DNA from: Paenibacillus alba
GTDB lineage: Bacteria; Bacillota; Bacilli; Paenibacillales; NBRC-103111
Assembly: GCF_013204855.1 (NCBI RefSeq)
Contig: NZ_JABMKZ010000004.1
Span: 310,001-374,000 of the forward strand
Reading direction: 5' to 3'
Length of the DNA: 64,000 bases
Notes under the pieces: model-generated
Seen by the model: the letters and a program-made list of their open reading frames with translations, nothing else
What the model was told of the DNA's origin: nothing
Database searches by the model: none
In this document: piece by piece, positions 7,811 through 16,455 of the stretch
Layout: each line of letters begins with the position of its first letter
How positions within the stretch are numbered: position 1 is the stretch's first letter
Position numbers and translations under genes: made by a program

Positions 7811-7988
7811 ACTGCAAAAATGCAGGCTTTTTTTAAAATATCGCTTGAAAAGTTGAAAAAGATGCGATTGTGCAGGCTTCTTAGGCATCTTGAGTCTGAA
7901 ATGGCTAATAAGTCAGAAAAAGATGCATTATCGCAGGAATATGCCTCCAACAGGTGAAATCATGCGAAAAAAGATGCATAATCGCAGG
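7811..7988. repeat. Four-core palindromic array 1
   Basis: Four cores related to CCTGCGATTATGCAGG end at 7826, 7876, 7937 and 7988, giving spacings of 50, 61 and 51 bp. Linkers are rich in CTTTT and AAAAG, so the right half of one core can pair with the left half of the next. The array occupies most of the space between convergent genes ending at 7539 and 8199. A short open frame across it (7772-7957) has no ribosome binding site and is not a gene. Confidence 0.8.
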
Positions 7989-8119
7989 CTTTTACACTTT
8001 TTAGATGATTTCGTTAAAAAAGCCTGTACGATGGCAAGTTTCCCCCTATGAAACAACCACTTGCCTGTCCAGCCCTATCCACTGAGGTTTTCTGATTTAT
8101 TCAGCTGTATCCTTGGAAT

Positions 8120-8155
8120 CAAATAAGAAAAGACCACCTAAGCAATTAGGCGGTC
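8120..8155 (-). terminator. Terminator of the small secreted protein gene
   Basis: On the minus strand GACCGCCTAA and TTAGGTGGTC form a stem with a 4-nt loop, followed by TTTTCTTATTT. It lies about 45 bp past the stop codon. Confidence 0.85.
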
Positions 8156-8198
8156 AGAGTAAACGTATGAATTGGAAACATCTGCATGGAGCTCGTCT

Positions 8199-8531
8199 TT
8201 ATTTTATTGCTTTTAGCTTATCTTTAATTTTCTTTTCACTAGCTTCCAATGATTTAAGCTTCTGTTCGTATTTCGCAATTTTCGACTTGGATTTTGCAGT
8301 TTTCGCTTGTTCCAAAAGCTTCTTAGTGCTTTCGATTGATTTTTCAATGCTGGCAAGCTGACTTTCCAGATTTTTCTTCTGGGACTGCAACGTAGTTGCT
8401 TGTTTGCTGATATGTACCGATGTGTGCTGGGTCGCCGAATTCGTTGCCGCAAACGCCGACATTGGGAAAGCTGCAATAAGTCCGGTAATTGTTGTGATGA
8501 CGGCAATTTTTCTGATTTTTTGAATAAACAC
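8199..8531 (-). CDS. Small secreted coiled-coil protein
   Basis: This 110-aa protein has a clear signal peptide (FIQKIRKIAVITTITGLIAA followed by AFAA, cleavage near residue 28) and a mature part that is almost entirely charged helix (residues 45-110, heptad-like LESQLASIEKSIESTKKLLE). It resembles small secreted or envelope-associated coiled-coil proteins seen in related bacilli but I cannot name a family. The start is GTG with GGAGGG 6 nt upstream. A strong terminator follows. The product probably binds or spaces something at the cell surface; that is a guess. Confidence 0.7.
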   Translation of the reverse strand: MFIQKIRKIAVITTITGLIAAFPMSAFAATNSATQHTSVHISKQATTLQSQKKNLESQLASIEKSIESTKKLLEQAKTAKSKSKIAKYEQKLKSLEASEKKIKDKLKAIK

Positions 8532-8630
8532 AAGTATCCCTCCAGCCTATAAATCAAGTGCAAAGCACTATCATAGCAAGTATACGGGCATTATATTAAA
8601 ACAAGATGAAAATTAGATGTAAATATTGCT

Positions 8631-8665
8631 AAAAAAAACCGACAGAATACTTAGTCGGCTTTTTG
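8631..8665 (-). terminator. Terminator of the AdhB-like gene (bidirectional)
   Basis: CCGAC (8639-8643) and GTCGG (8654-8658) flank a 10-nt loop with A/T runs on both sides, so it can serve the leftward dehydrogenase gene ending at 8683. Confidence 0.7.
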
Positions 8666-8682
8666 CTTAGACACATACGTTG

Positions 8683-9825
8683 TTAAGGTTTCAAAACAAT
8701 TTTAATAGCATTATCCTCTTTGTTATTGAAGATTTTATAGGCGTGTTCCGCATCATCTAGTCGAACCCTATGGCTAATAATATCCGTCGGATCAAACACA
8801 CCTTCCTTGATCTGACGGTACAATTCAGGCATATAATGGATAACAGGTGCTTGCCCCATTTTCAGTGTAATATTACGACTAAACAAATCGCCAAAAGGGA
8901 ATGCGTTATAATTCATCCCATAGACACCAGTTACTTGTATTGTGCCTCCTTTGCGCACCAGCTTCGCAGCCATTCGAAAAGCCCCGAGTCCACCGCCTTG
9001 CAGCTTTAATAGCGTTTCTATCTTTTCCACAAAGGTTTTCTCAGAATCCAGTCCTACAGCATCAATTACAACATCTGCTCCACCACCTGTAAGCTCCGTT
9101 AGATGTTGTATAAGGTCGTCTTGTTGCTTAAAATTAAAAACTTCCACATGATTTGTCTTGCGGGCATGCTCCAAACGATACTGGACATGGTCGATGGCAA
9201 TGACGCGTTTAGCCCCTTTCAGCCAAGCGAATTTTTGCACCAGCAACCCAACAGGCCCACAACCCAGGATGATTACGGTATCACCAGGTTTCACCCCTGC
9301 ATTGTCAACACTCCAGTAGGCTGTAGGGACAATATCAGAAAGAAAGAGGATTTTCTCATCTTCCATTTCTGCATCTTCAGGTACTTTAAAGGGAATAAAA
9401 TTCCCATAGGGAACTCTGAGGAGCTCTGCTTGTCCTCCTGCGTAGCCTCCGAACGTTTCGGAATAACCGAAATACCCCCCTGTATCCCCATGCAAATATT
9501 CATTGGAATTGTCACATTGGCTTTCAAGCTGATGTGTACAATACCAGCATTGACCACAGGCAACGTTAAAAGGCAAAATGACTCTGTCTCCCTTTTTAAC
9601 CTTGACCACATCTTTCCCTATTTCCTCAACTATGCCCATCGGTTCATGACCAATAATAAAATCGTCTGGCATATTAGGGATCTCTCCATTATACAGATGA
9701 AGATCCGACCCGCAGATGGTGGTTGTGGTGATCCGAACTAGAATATCGTCCGATTTCTGTATTTTCGCATCTGGAACCTCTTTTACTTTGACATTTTTCA
9801 TTCCTTGGTAAGTTAAAGCTTTCAT
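8683..9825 (-). CDS. adhB: Zinc-dependent alcohol dehydrogenase, AdhB-like
   Basis: The 380-aa protein is a zinc MDR dehydrogenase: catalytic zinc ligands in CGSDLH (C38) and GHEPMG (H60-E61), a structural zinc loop with CGQCWYCTHQLESQC (residues 90-104), and a Rossmann motif ILGCGPVGLL near 186. It aligns along its full length with B. subtilis AdhB, which belongs to the glutathione-independent formaldehyde dehydrogenase-like subgroup. It probably oxidises or reduces small aldehydes/alcohols with NAD; substrate unknown. The start ATG follows AGGGTGATGAG. Monocistronic with its own terminator at 8631-8665. Confidence 0.85.
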   Translation of the reverse strand: MKALTYQGMKNVKVKEVPDAKIQKSDDILVRITTTTICGSDLHLYNGEIPNMPDDFIIGHEPMGIVEEIGKDVVKVKKGDRVILPFNVACGQCWYCTHQLESQCDNSNEYLHGDTGGYFGYSETFGGYAGGQAELLRVPYGNFIPFKVPEDAEMEDEKILFLSDIVPTAYWSVDNAGVKPGDTVIILGCGPVGLLVQKFAWLKGAKRVIAIDHVQYRLEHARKTNHVEVFNFKQQDDLIQHLTELTGGGADVVIDAVGLDSEKTFVEKIETLLKLQGGGLGAFRMAAKLVRKGGTIQVTGVYGMNYNAFPFGDLFSRNITLKMGQAPVIHYMPELYRQIKEGVFDPTDIISHRVRLDDAEHAYKIFNNKEDNAIKIVLKP

Positions 9826-9969
9826 CTCATCACCCTATCCTCTTTCAGTATCATAGGCTCGTTGTATCAACGTCAGGAAAACACCCCACTATAATATGGC
9901 CTTTGCAGGCTTATCCGTATACAGAATTGAATTTTGTTTTTACATGTTTGTTCGGTTGGACTAAACAAC

Positions 9970-10899
9970 TTATTCATTTCCTCTCTCCAGCCATAAGATG
10001 GAATCCGCATATCGTTTTGGAGGGATCCCTTCGACCCGCTTGAATAATTTGCTAAAATAATACAGATCACCAATTCCTATGATTTCAGCTATTTCCTGTA
10101 CGGAATACTTTCTTAACCGCAGCAATCGCTTGGCTTCTTCCATTCGCAGTCGCAGCAAATAATCAGCAACGGATTGTCCGGTAGCCTGCCGAAATATCGT
10201 CCCGAAATACTTGGGTGTAAGGGCCGCTCGTTTGGCCAGCAATCCCGAACTGATTCGCTCAGTAAAGTGCGCTTCCATATAAGTGATGGCATCGAGCACC
10301 AAATCTGCGTGAGAATGCCCTATTCGTACGCCTTCTTTGGACATCAGTTCACTGTGGATGAGTCCGATTAATTGAAGCAATAACGTTTTGAGCCGCAGCG
10401 GTGCATCCGTTCTCGATTCCTCGAAGTAATGTCGCAGCTCCCGGAACACTTCATAGAACTGCTGAGCCGCCAAGGGCTGCATTTTCTCTGGAATCTCCAT
10501 CTCCGCCAGGACTACGGTAGGTCTGTTAGCCAGCCAGCTCTCTCCGGTAGACTCCGCTCCTTCCGCTTTCCTGCCCAAATACACAGAATAAGGTGAAAAA
10601 TCCAAGCCCTCTCCAAGAAAGACATAATCAAAATGAACGGCAAAACAAAGCATTGGCGCCTCATCCGCAATTAACATTTCATTAACCAAATGGGGCCTGA
10701 TATGCACAAGATCGCCACTCCGAATCGCATAGGACCGTTCTTCGATCCAGATTGTACCGCTGCCTTTGAGAACATAAATAAACTCGTAATCGTAGATATG
10801 CCGCTTCGGCAATCGGCTTCCTGCGGGAAGCTCAACCTCATGCACATAGCGGACATAAGGAGACAGCATTCGGTAATCAACTCTTAATATTTCGCTCAT
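9970..10899 (-). CDS. AraC family transcriptional regulator
   Basis: A 309-aa regulator: an N-terminal cupin sensor domain (residues about 15-110; HIYDYEFIYVLKGSGTIWIE), a linker, and a C-terminal double helix-turn-helix (about 205-300; SGLLAKRAALTPKYFGTIFR and SVQEIAEIIGIGDLYYFSKL). Such proteins sense a sugar or related ligand and activate a neighbouring gene. It is transcribed divergently from the PhyH-NHL pair, with only 118 bp between, so that pair is the likely target; the GH78 locus is a second possibility. Confidence 0.85.
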   Translation of the reverse strand: MSEILRVDYRMLSPYVRYVHEVELPAGSRLPKRHIYDYEFIYVLKGSGTIWIEERSYAIRSGDLVHIRPHLVNEMLIADEAPMLCFAVHFDYVFLGEGLDFSPYSVYLGRKAEGAESTGESWLANRPTVVLAEMEIPEKMQPLAAQQFYEVFRELRHYFEESRTDAPLRLKTLLLQLIGLIHSELMSKEGVRIGHSHADLVLDAITYMEAHFTERISSGLLAKRAALTPKYFGTIFRQATGQSVADYLLRLRMEEAKRLLRLRKYSVQEIAEIIGIGDLYYFSKLFKRVEGIPPKRYADSILWLERGNE

Positions 10900-10939
10900 C
10901 TATTTCACCTTATATTCATTCGACTTTTTTACAAATAAT

Positions 10940-10952
10940 GAGGAAATTCCTC
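10940..10952. promoter_or_regulatory. Palindrome in the AraC/PhyH divergent promoter
   Basis: GAGGAAATTCCTC is a perfect palindrome about a central A. A TATAAT -10 box (10978-10983) for the rightward PhyH gene lies 25 bp further on, without a good -35, as expected for an activated promoter. The palindrome may bind the divergent AraC protein; alternatively the match is chance. Confidence 0.4.
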
Positions 10953-11017
10953 CATCGTTCTTCTGCTCTCCTCCTATTATAATTGCTATAAACCCAGACA
11001 CAAGGAGGATTTAAACA

Positions 11018-11827
11018 ATGAACCTACAGTCAAAAGTACAAACCCCGATTACGCAAAAGCATATCGACTTTTATAGGGAAAATGGATTTGTGCAGGTGGA
11101 CAACATGCTGACTTCGGAAGAACTGGTGGAGCTGCGTGTCTATCTGGAAGAAGCCATGCAAACGGAAAGCGACCGATCTCTAGCAGCGGATCACAAAGGC
11201 GGTTCCTATTACCGCGTATTGAACCAAAAGATCAACCTTTGGCGCGACCATGCAGGAATGGGGTCCTACAGTTTCCACCCGCGTTTCGCCCAATCGGCAC
11301 TCGAGCTGTCCGGCGCCTCAGGTATGCGATTCTTCCATGATCATGGACTTTGGAAAATGCCAGGTGATTCCAAAGCGACGCCTTGGCATCAGGACACCCC
11401 CTACTGGCCCATTCAGGAATCCGAAGCGGGCATGATGTCGATCTGGATAACGCTTGACGACGTGAATGAGGACAACGGCTGCATGGCTTTTGTACCCAAA
11501 TCGCATAAACTCGGCAAACTAACAGGCATCGATTTCCTCAACCCGCAAAATATATTCGACTATATCGAAGGAGGTCAAGCCGAGGGGCAGAAGCCTGTTA
11601 TTGTTCCGCTCAAAGCGGGAAGCTGCACGTTTCACAACGGTCTGACCTTCCACTATGCCCATGCCAATTCCACGGATAAGCCCCGCCGTGTACTGGCTAT
11701 CATCTTCACGCCGGACGGCGTCACGTTCGATGGCAAGGAACATCCCGTGACGGACGGACTCGGCTTGAAGGCAGGCGAGCTGATTGCAGGACCACGTTTC
11801 CCTCTGTTGGTAAAAGCTAATGTCTGA
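11018..11827 (+). CDS. Phytanoyl-CoA dioxygenase (PhyH) family protein
   Basis: The 269-aa protein is a non-haem Fe(II)/2-oxoglutarate oxygenase of the PhyH family. H124 and D126 (PWHQDTPYW) and H212 (GLTFHYAHAN) would ligate iron; R224 (DKPRRVL) would hold 2-oxoglutarate. N-terminal residues 10-40 contain the usual YRENGFVQVDNMLTSEE substrate-lid start. Strong AAGGAGG upstream of the ATG. Members hydroxylate many small molecules, so the substrate is unknown. It sits beside an NHL-repeat protein and a rhamnoside locus, suggesting action on a plant- or sugar-derived compound. Confidence 0.85.
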   Translation: MNLQSKVQTPITQKHIDFYRENGFVQVDNMLTSEELVELRVYLEEAMQTESDRSLAADHKGGSYYRVLNQKINLWRDHAGMGSYSFHPRFAQSALELSGASGMRFFHDHGLWKMPGDSKATPWHQDTPYWPIQESEAGMMSIWITLDDVNEDNGCMAFVPKSHKLGKLTGIDFLNPQNIFDYIEGGQAEGQKPVIVPLKAGSCTFHNGLTFHYAHANSTDKPRRVLAIIFTPDGVTFDGKEHPVTDGLGLKAGELIAGPRFPLLVKANV

Positions 11828-11879
11828 GCCGCGCTTAATCGCCTAGCCGGTCATTGGCTGGCCTCGTCTGCCAAGCAGC

Positions 11880-12737
11880 GTGGAGCTGGGCTACACGCAC
11901 GGCATCGCCGTTGATTCTCAGGATCGAATCTTTATCTTCAACATGAGCCATCATGCTGTTGTTGTTCTCGACTCTGAAGGAAACTATCTGTTTTCTTGGG
12001 GCGAGGCATTTGCCCGCGGTGCGCATGGCCTGCATCTAAGCCGCGAAGCAAACGGCGAAGAATTCTTGTATTTGACTGACATTGTCAGGCATCTGGTTGC
12101 CATATACACATTGGATGGACGGGAGCTGCTGACAATCAGCGCTCCCCCTCTCTCAACAGCTTATCCTTCTTCAGAGCAATTCAAGCCAACGGATGTGAGC
12201 GTTGCGCCTAATGGCGATATCTATGTGGTCGATGGCTATGGGGAGTACTACATTCACCGTTACGATTGTGCTGGAACATGGCTCAGCTCTTGGGGCGGTC
12301 GGGGCAGCTGTGACGGACAATTTCAGGAACCCCATGGCTTATGGATCGACACAAGTGGCGCAGAGCCACTGTTGTACGTGGCCGATCGAAGAAATCAACG
12401 CTTTCCTTGTTTCACGTTAGACGGTGAGCTGCTGCGCACCTATATCGGTGATTTCCTGCTGCCCTGCGATCTGGTTGGTGACGGAAACCACTATTACATT
12501 CCCGATTTGAATAGTCGCGTGACGATAACGGATGCCCAGTTTCGGGTGATCACGCATATCGGTGAGAACCCTAATCAATGGGTGGATGAACGTTGGCCTG
12601 ACATTCCCGAGTCAGAATGGAAGGATGATCACTTCATTTCCCCGCACGCGTTATGCCTCGATAACCAAGGAAATCTGCTTGTCGTCGAATGGGTGCCGCG
12701 CGGAAGAATAACGAAATGGCAAATTACTTACGAATAA
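11880..12737 (+). CDS. NHL-repeat six-bladed beta-propeller protein, start uncertain
   Basis: At least 285 aa with repeated HGIAVDSQDRIFIFN, PTDVSVAPNGDIYVVDGYG, EPHGLWID and HALCLDNQGNLLVVEW elements, the NHL/PAL-type propeller blades. Such proteins are often annotated as peptidyl-hydroxyglycine lyase-like, but the catalytic set cannot be confirmed here. GTG at 11880 is the first standard start, yet homology-like sequence (GWPRLPSS, then VELGYTHG) continues upstream to a stop at 11844-11846 and no Shine-Dalgarno site is visible, so an ATT (11853) or CTG (11868) start, or a damaged 5' end, is possible. It is co-directional with PhyH, 52 bp away. Confidence 0.75.
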   Translation: MELGYTHGIAVDSQDRIFIFNMSHHAVVVLDSEGNYLFSWGEAFARGAHGLHLSREANGEEFLYLTDIVRHLVAIYTLDGRELLTISAPPLSTAYPSSEQFKPTDVSVAPNGDIYVVDGYGEYYIHRYDCAGTWLSSWGGRGSCDGQFQEPHGLWIDTSGAEPLLYVADRRNQRFPCFTLDGELLRTYIGDFLLPCDLVGDGNHYYIPDLNSRVTITDAQFRVITHIGENPNQWVDERWPDIPESEWKDDHFISPHALCLDNQGNLLVVEWVPRGRITKWQITYE

Positions 12738-12765
12738 ACGAGGTATCCATTGTTGAGCAGTAAAT

Positions 12766-12814
12766 AAAGGGCTGTCCAAGAGGTCATTAGAAGACCTTGA
12801 TGGACAGCCCTTTT
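12766..12814. terminator. Bidirectional terminator between NHL and GH78 genes
   Basis: AAAGGGCTGTCCA pairs with TGGACAGCCCTTTT, with an additional inner GGTC/GACC stem. It terminates both convergent transcripts. Confidence 0.9.
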
Positions 12815-12830
12815 GGAGTCGTTATTCAGC

Positions 12831-15581
12831 TTATTTATGTCGCGAAGTCTCATAAAAAGATTTAAATTGGTAGCTTCCCGATTCAACGAGTAAAACTTCG
12901 CAGTCCCCTTCCCTGCCCATAACCCTAATGCCAGGCACACTCGCCGCAGGCAGCCCTCCTTCTGTCACTAACGTTCCTTCCTCTGAAGGCATATGAACAA
13001 AGGCAGTTCCGTTGGCAGGCACAGTAAGCATGAGTTCGAATACGTCGCTTTGCAGCGTCCACTTCGTTGAAATAAGACCTTGAATGGAGTCATACTCGCA
13101 CTTGGCTGAGTGAATACCGCCTAGTGGGCGTGGACGAATCACGGATCGACTAAAGCCAGACGCGGTAGGGTCTAGACGAATACCCCCTACATGGCGGTAG
13201 AGCCATTCGCCAACCGAACCGAATGCATAGTGACAAAGGGAGTTCATCCCTGGGTCCTGAAAGCCATTCGCCACCGTCCATCCATCCCAACGCTCCCAGA
13301 TGGTTGTCGCCCCTTGAAGAACCGAATACAGCCATGAAGGATACTGTTCCCTGAGCAGCAAACGGAAAGCAAGCGATTCATGACCGTTCTCGGACAGCAC
13401 TTCCATAAGATGCTTCGTACCATGAAAGCCCGTTGCCGCTAGATCGCCAGCCGCTTCGATCTTGCCGACAAGCCGCGTCAGCGCGGCATCTCTGAGCTGA
13501 TCCGGCACCAAGCTCCAAGCCAAAGCAAGCGCGTAAACCGTCTGCGTATCGCCCCTGATTTCGCCCGCATCACTGACGAATTCACGGATAAAAGCTGCTC
13601 GCACAAACTCGTATAGCTTATCGTAATGTGCGGCATCGGCTTCCTCGCCGATGACGTGTGCAATGTTGGACATCAGCTTGACGCCATTCGCCCAATAAGC
13701 GGTCGCAAAAACGTCATAAGGTGTTGTCGAGTGAGCATCCACTTGCCAACCGAATTCCTCCTTTGTCTCCGTGAACGGCCTTTCATCGATTGACAGCCAG
13801 TCGCCGTACTGGGGAGCGTCACGGCGGATTCCGCTAGGGTACAGGGCTTCGTTGTAGTCCATCCATCGTTTCATGGAGGCATAATGCTTGCGCAATAATT
13901 GGCTGTCTCCATATCTCTCGAACAGCAGCCAAGCGATGATCGGCGGCGCATCGGCCCATCCCGCAGAGGCGGTGTGAGTGTAGGTGAAATCATTGTCAAA
14001 CTCCGTCTTCGGACCGAAGATGAAAGGGGCAAAATCGGTGAAAGCGCCCGTCGGCCTCTGCCCATCCTCCATGTCGTTCAGCCATTTGGCAAGAAAGGCG
14101 GAGACGTCCATGTTGTAAGCGGCTGTCGGGGCAAAAATCTGCGCATCGCCGGTCCAGCCATGCCGCTCGTCACGCTGCGGACAATCCGTCGGAACGCTCA
14201 TATAGTTGGCTCGCTGCGTCCATCGGATGTTGTCGATCAGCTTATTCACAAGCGGATTCGAAGTCTCCAGTGTCCCTACCTCCGGTAGGCTGGAGTAAAC
14301 CACAATTCCCTCGATATCCTCAGGCAAGGGTGCTGGTCCACCGCTAATTTCCACATATCGATAGCCATGATAAGTGAAAACAGGCTCAAAAGTCTCGCGT
14401 CCGCTGCCATGGCAGATGTAAGTATCGGTCTGTCTGGCATAACGGAGATTCTCCGTGTACAGCCGGCCCTCTTCATCCAAAGCTTCTGCATAGCGCAGCG
14501 TATAACGAGTGCCCTCGCTTGCTTGCACAACAATGCGAAGATAACCGCTCGTCATCTGCCCCATGTCCACCAATATGGTTTCTTCCGCTAATCTTCGAAT
14601 ATCGCTTGGCGTTCTTGATTGAAGAGCCCGAATGGGCGGAGACATTTGGGCAACCAGCTTCCCTCGATAATCATGCATTCGTGAGGCGGAAGCCCATCTG
14701 TCATCGTCAAAGCTGCGCTCTTGCCAACCATGGGGTTCAAGCCGTGCGTCCCAATTCTCTCCCATTTGCAAATCAGAACCGACGATCTGTCCAAAGCCTG
14801 CCTTCCAATCATCGTCCGTAGAGAGGCTTTGGCGCGTTCCATCTTCATATTCAATGTTCATCTGAAGCAGAAACGAAGGTTCCATGCCATATCTCTGATA
14901 CCCGTACATCCCGATATAACCGGTATACCAGCCGTGTCCCAGCAGGGTCGAAATCACATTATCGCCACTTTGAATGCAGGAGGTAATATCGTAGGTTTGA
15001 TATTGCGTACGTACATGATAGTCGGTCCATTCCGGCGTGAGCGCATCGTTTCCAATACGCACTCCATTTAGGTGAAGCCGATACAAACCCAATGCTGTAG
15101 CGTAAACAGTCGCTCTGCGAACTGCGCCTTCCGAGCGGAACGAGCGACGCAAATAAACGACAGGCAGCGGCTCTTCGCGGGAAGGCTTGCGTCCGCTTGC
15201 ACGGCCAATCAAGCAGCCTTCCCATTCCAAGCGGCTGAGCAGCCCCATTGTCCATGACGCCGTTTCGCTCCAAGCTAAGGCCTCCCCTTGTTCATCCCAG
15301 ACGCGCACCTTCCAGTGCACTCTCTGTTCGGATTGCAGCGGGCTGCCGGAATAGACAATATGCTGGGATTGGGAGCTGACAACAACGCCGCTGTCCCACA
15401 GATCCCCCTCATCTTGATCCAAAACTTGCTGGGAAGAAGCTGCAATGATGCGATAAGCGCTCTGACTCGCGCTTCGCCGCTTGGATTGCATAATCCAGCC
15501 AAGCCTCGGAGCCTTCGTATCAATCCCTAGCGGACAATCCAGATATTCCGTGCGAAGCTTGATAATCATTGATTGATCCAT
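12831..15581 (-). CDS. Alpha-L-rhamnosidase, GH78
   Basis: A 916-aa protein with the full GH78 architecture: an N-terminal fibronectin-like and beta-sandwich region (residues 1-330; LRTEYLDCPLGIDTKAPRLG at the start), a concanavalin-like domain, the (alpha/alpha)6 catalytic barrel beginning with SVPTDCPQRDERHGWTGDA (about 462-480, holding the conserved catalytic acids), and a C-terminal beta domain. It releases terminal L-rhamnose from rhamnogalacturonan fragments or glycosides by inversion. No signal peptide, so it works on imported oligosaccharides. It is the last gene of the ABC-transporter operon, 48 bp after the permease, with GGGAGG before ATG. Confidence 0.9.
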   Translation of the reverse strand: MDQSMIIKLRTEYLDCPLGIDTKAPRLGWIMQSKRRSASQSAYRIIAASSQQVLDQDEGDLWDSGVVVSSQSQHIVYSGSPLQSEQRVHWKVRVWDEQGEALAWSETASWTMGLLSRLEWEGCLIGRASGRKPSREEPLPVVYLRRSFRSEGAVRRATVYATALGLYRLHLNGVRIGNDALTPEWTDYHVRTQYQTYDITSCIQSGDNVISTLLGHGWYTGYIGMYGYQRYGMEPSFLLQMNIEYEDGTRQSLSTDDDWKAGFGQIVGSDLQMGENWDARLEPHGWQERSFDDDRWASASRMHDYRGKLVAQMSPPIRALQSRTPSDIRRLAEETILVDMGQMTSGYLRIVVQASEGTRYTLRYAEALDEEGRLYTENLRYARQTDTYICHGSGRETFEPVFTYHGYRYVEISGGPAPLPEDIEGIVVYSSLPEVGTLETSNPLVNKLIDNIRWTQRANYMSVPTDCPQRDERHGWTGDAQIFAPTAAYNMDVSAFLAKWLNDMEDGQRPTGAFTDFAPFIFGPKTEFDNDFTYTHTASAGWADAPPIIAWLLFERYGDSQLLRKHYASMKRWMDYNEALYPSGIRRDAPQYGDWLSIDERPFTETKEEFGWQVDAHSTTPYDVFATAYWANGVKLMSNIAHVIGEEADAAHYDKLYEFVRAAFIREFVSDAGEIRGDTQTVYALALAWSLVPDQLRDAALTRLVGKIEAAGDLAATGFHGTKHLMEVLSENGHESLAFRLLLREQYPSWLYSVLQGATTIWERWDGWTVANGFQDPGMNSLCHYAFGSVGEWLYRHVGGIRLDPTASGFSRSVIRPRPLGGIHSAKCEYDSIQGLISTKWTLQSDVFELMLTVPANGTAFVHMPSEEGTLVTEGGLPAASVPGIRVMGREGDCEVLLVESGSYQFKSFYETSRHK

Positions 15582-15629
15582 ATCCTTTTCCTCCCTATTT
15601 GTATAATCAAGTTGGCGTTAATTGGAGGT

Positions 15630-16454
15630 TTATCCTTTTACACCGCCAGATGCAACACCTTCGATAATTCTGCGCGAGAAGAAAAAGAACAGGATCAGCA
15701 GCGGCACCGTCGCCATGACAGAGCCAACCATAGCCATATCCATATTGTAAATGGCATTGTTGGTGAACTTCATAATCATCAGTGGTATCGTTTTCTTCGA
15801 CTCGCTGTGCAGAAAAATGAGCGGTACAAAAAATTGGTTCCAGATTTGCATCGACATAATGATGCAGATGCTGAACGTAATCGGGCTGGCTAGTGGAAAC
15901 ATGACACGGATAAACGTGGTCCATTCACCCGCCCCGTCGATTTTGGCAGATTCGTAGAGATCGTTTGGCAAATTGGCAAAGAAAGTCGTCAGCAAAAACA
16001 CAGGCATGGAAAGCCCTGACGCCAGCACGAGAATAACAGAGAATTGGCTATCCAGCAGACCCATCTGACGAATAAGCAGAAAGATCGGTACAATGCCAAG
16101 CTGCACGGGGAACATTAAGCCGATTAGAAAATAGAGCAGCACGCCATTTTTAAATCTAAACTTAAATTTCCCTATGCCGTAAGCCACCATTGTCGATAAC
16201 ATGACCACAAGGAATAATGCAGCCGCTACGATCAATAAACTATTGAGCAAATAAGTGAAAAAGCCCTGTTCCATGAACAATTTACGGTAATTTCCGAAGT
16301 ACAAATGCTTGGGGAACGCGAAGGTTGCTGACAACAGATCCTTCTTGGGACGGAACGATTGGTAAGTCATATAGACAAGCACGAACAACGTAAAAAGCGA
16401 GTAAACCCACAGAATGGCTGCGCTGATCGGCATTTTTTTCGGTCTCAGATTCAT
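15630..16454 (-). CDS. Carbohydrate ABC transporter permease (CUT1, MalG/YtcP type)
   Basis: The 274-aa inner permease has six predicted helices and the EAA loop SAKIDGAGEWTTFIRVMFPL (about residues 190-209) that contacts the ATPase. The C-terminus is ...GGVKG, the typical end of this subfamily. It pairs with the permease encoded 1 bp upstream and with the lipoprotein at 17459-18775. No ATPase gene is in the locus, so a shared MsmX-like ATPase elsewhere is expected. Confidence 0.88.
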   Translation of the reverse strand: MNLRPKKMPISAAILWVYSLFTLFVLVYMTYQSFRPKKDLLSATFAFPKHLYFGNYRKLFMEQGFFTYLLNSLLIVAAALFLVVMLSTMVAYGIGKFKFRFKNGVLLYFLIGLMFPVQLGIVPIFLLIRQMGLLDSQFSVILVLASGLSMPVFLLTTFFANLPNDLYESAKIDGAGEWTTFIRVMFPLASPITFSICIIMSMQIWNQFFVPLIFLHSESKKTIPLMIMKFTNNAIYNMDMAMVGSVMATVPLLILFFFFSRRIIEGVASGGVKG

Positions 16455-16455
16455 C

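Noticed and set aside
7772-7957. Open frame with repeated LCR/KDALSQ-like words across array 1
   Set aside because: The same words appear in frames across arrays 5 and 6 because the cores repeat; no ribosome binding site. These are artefacts of the repeat, not proteins.
9873-10073. 66-aa minus-strand frame at the end of the AraC gene
   Set aside because: Overlaps the AraC coding end in another frame and lacks a start signal.
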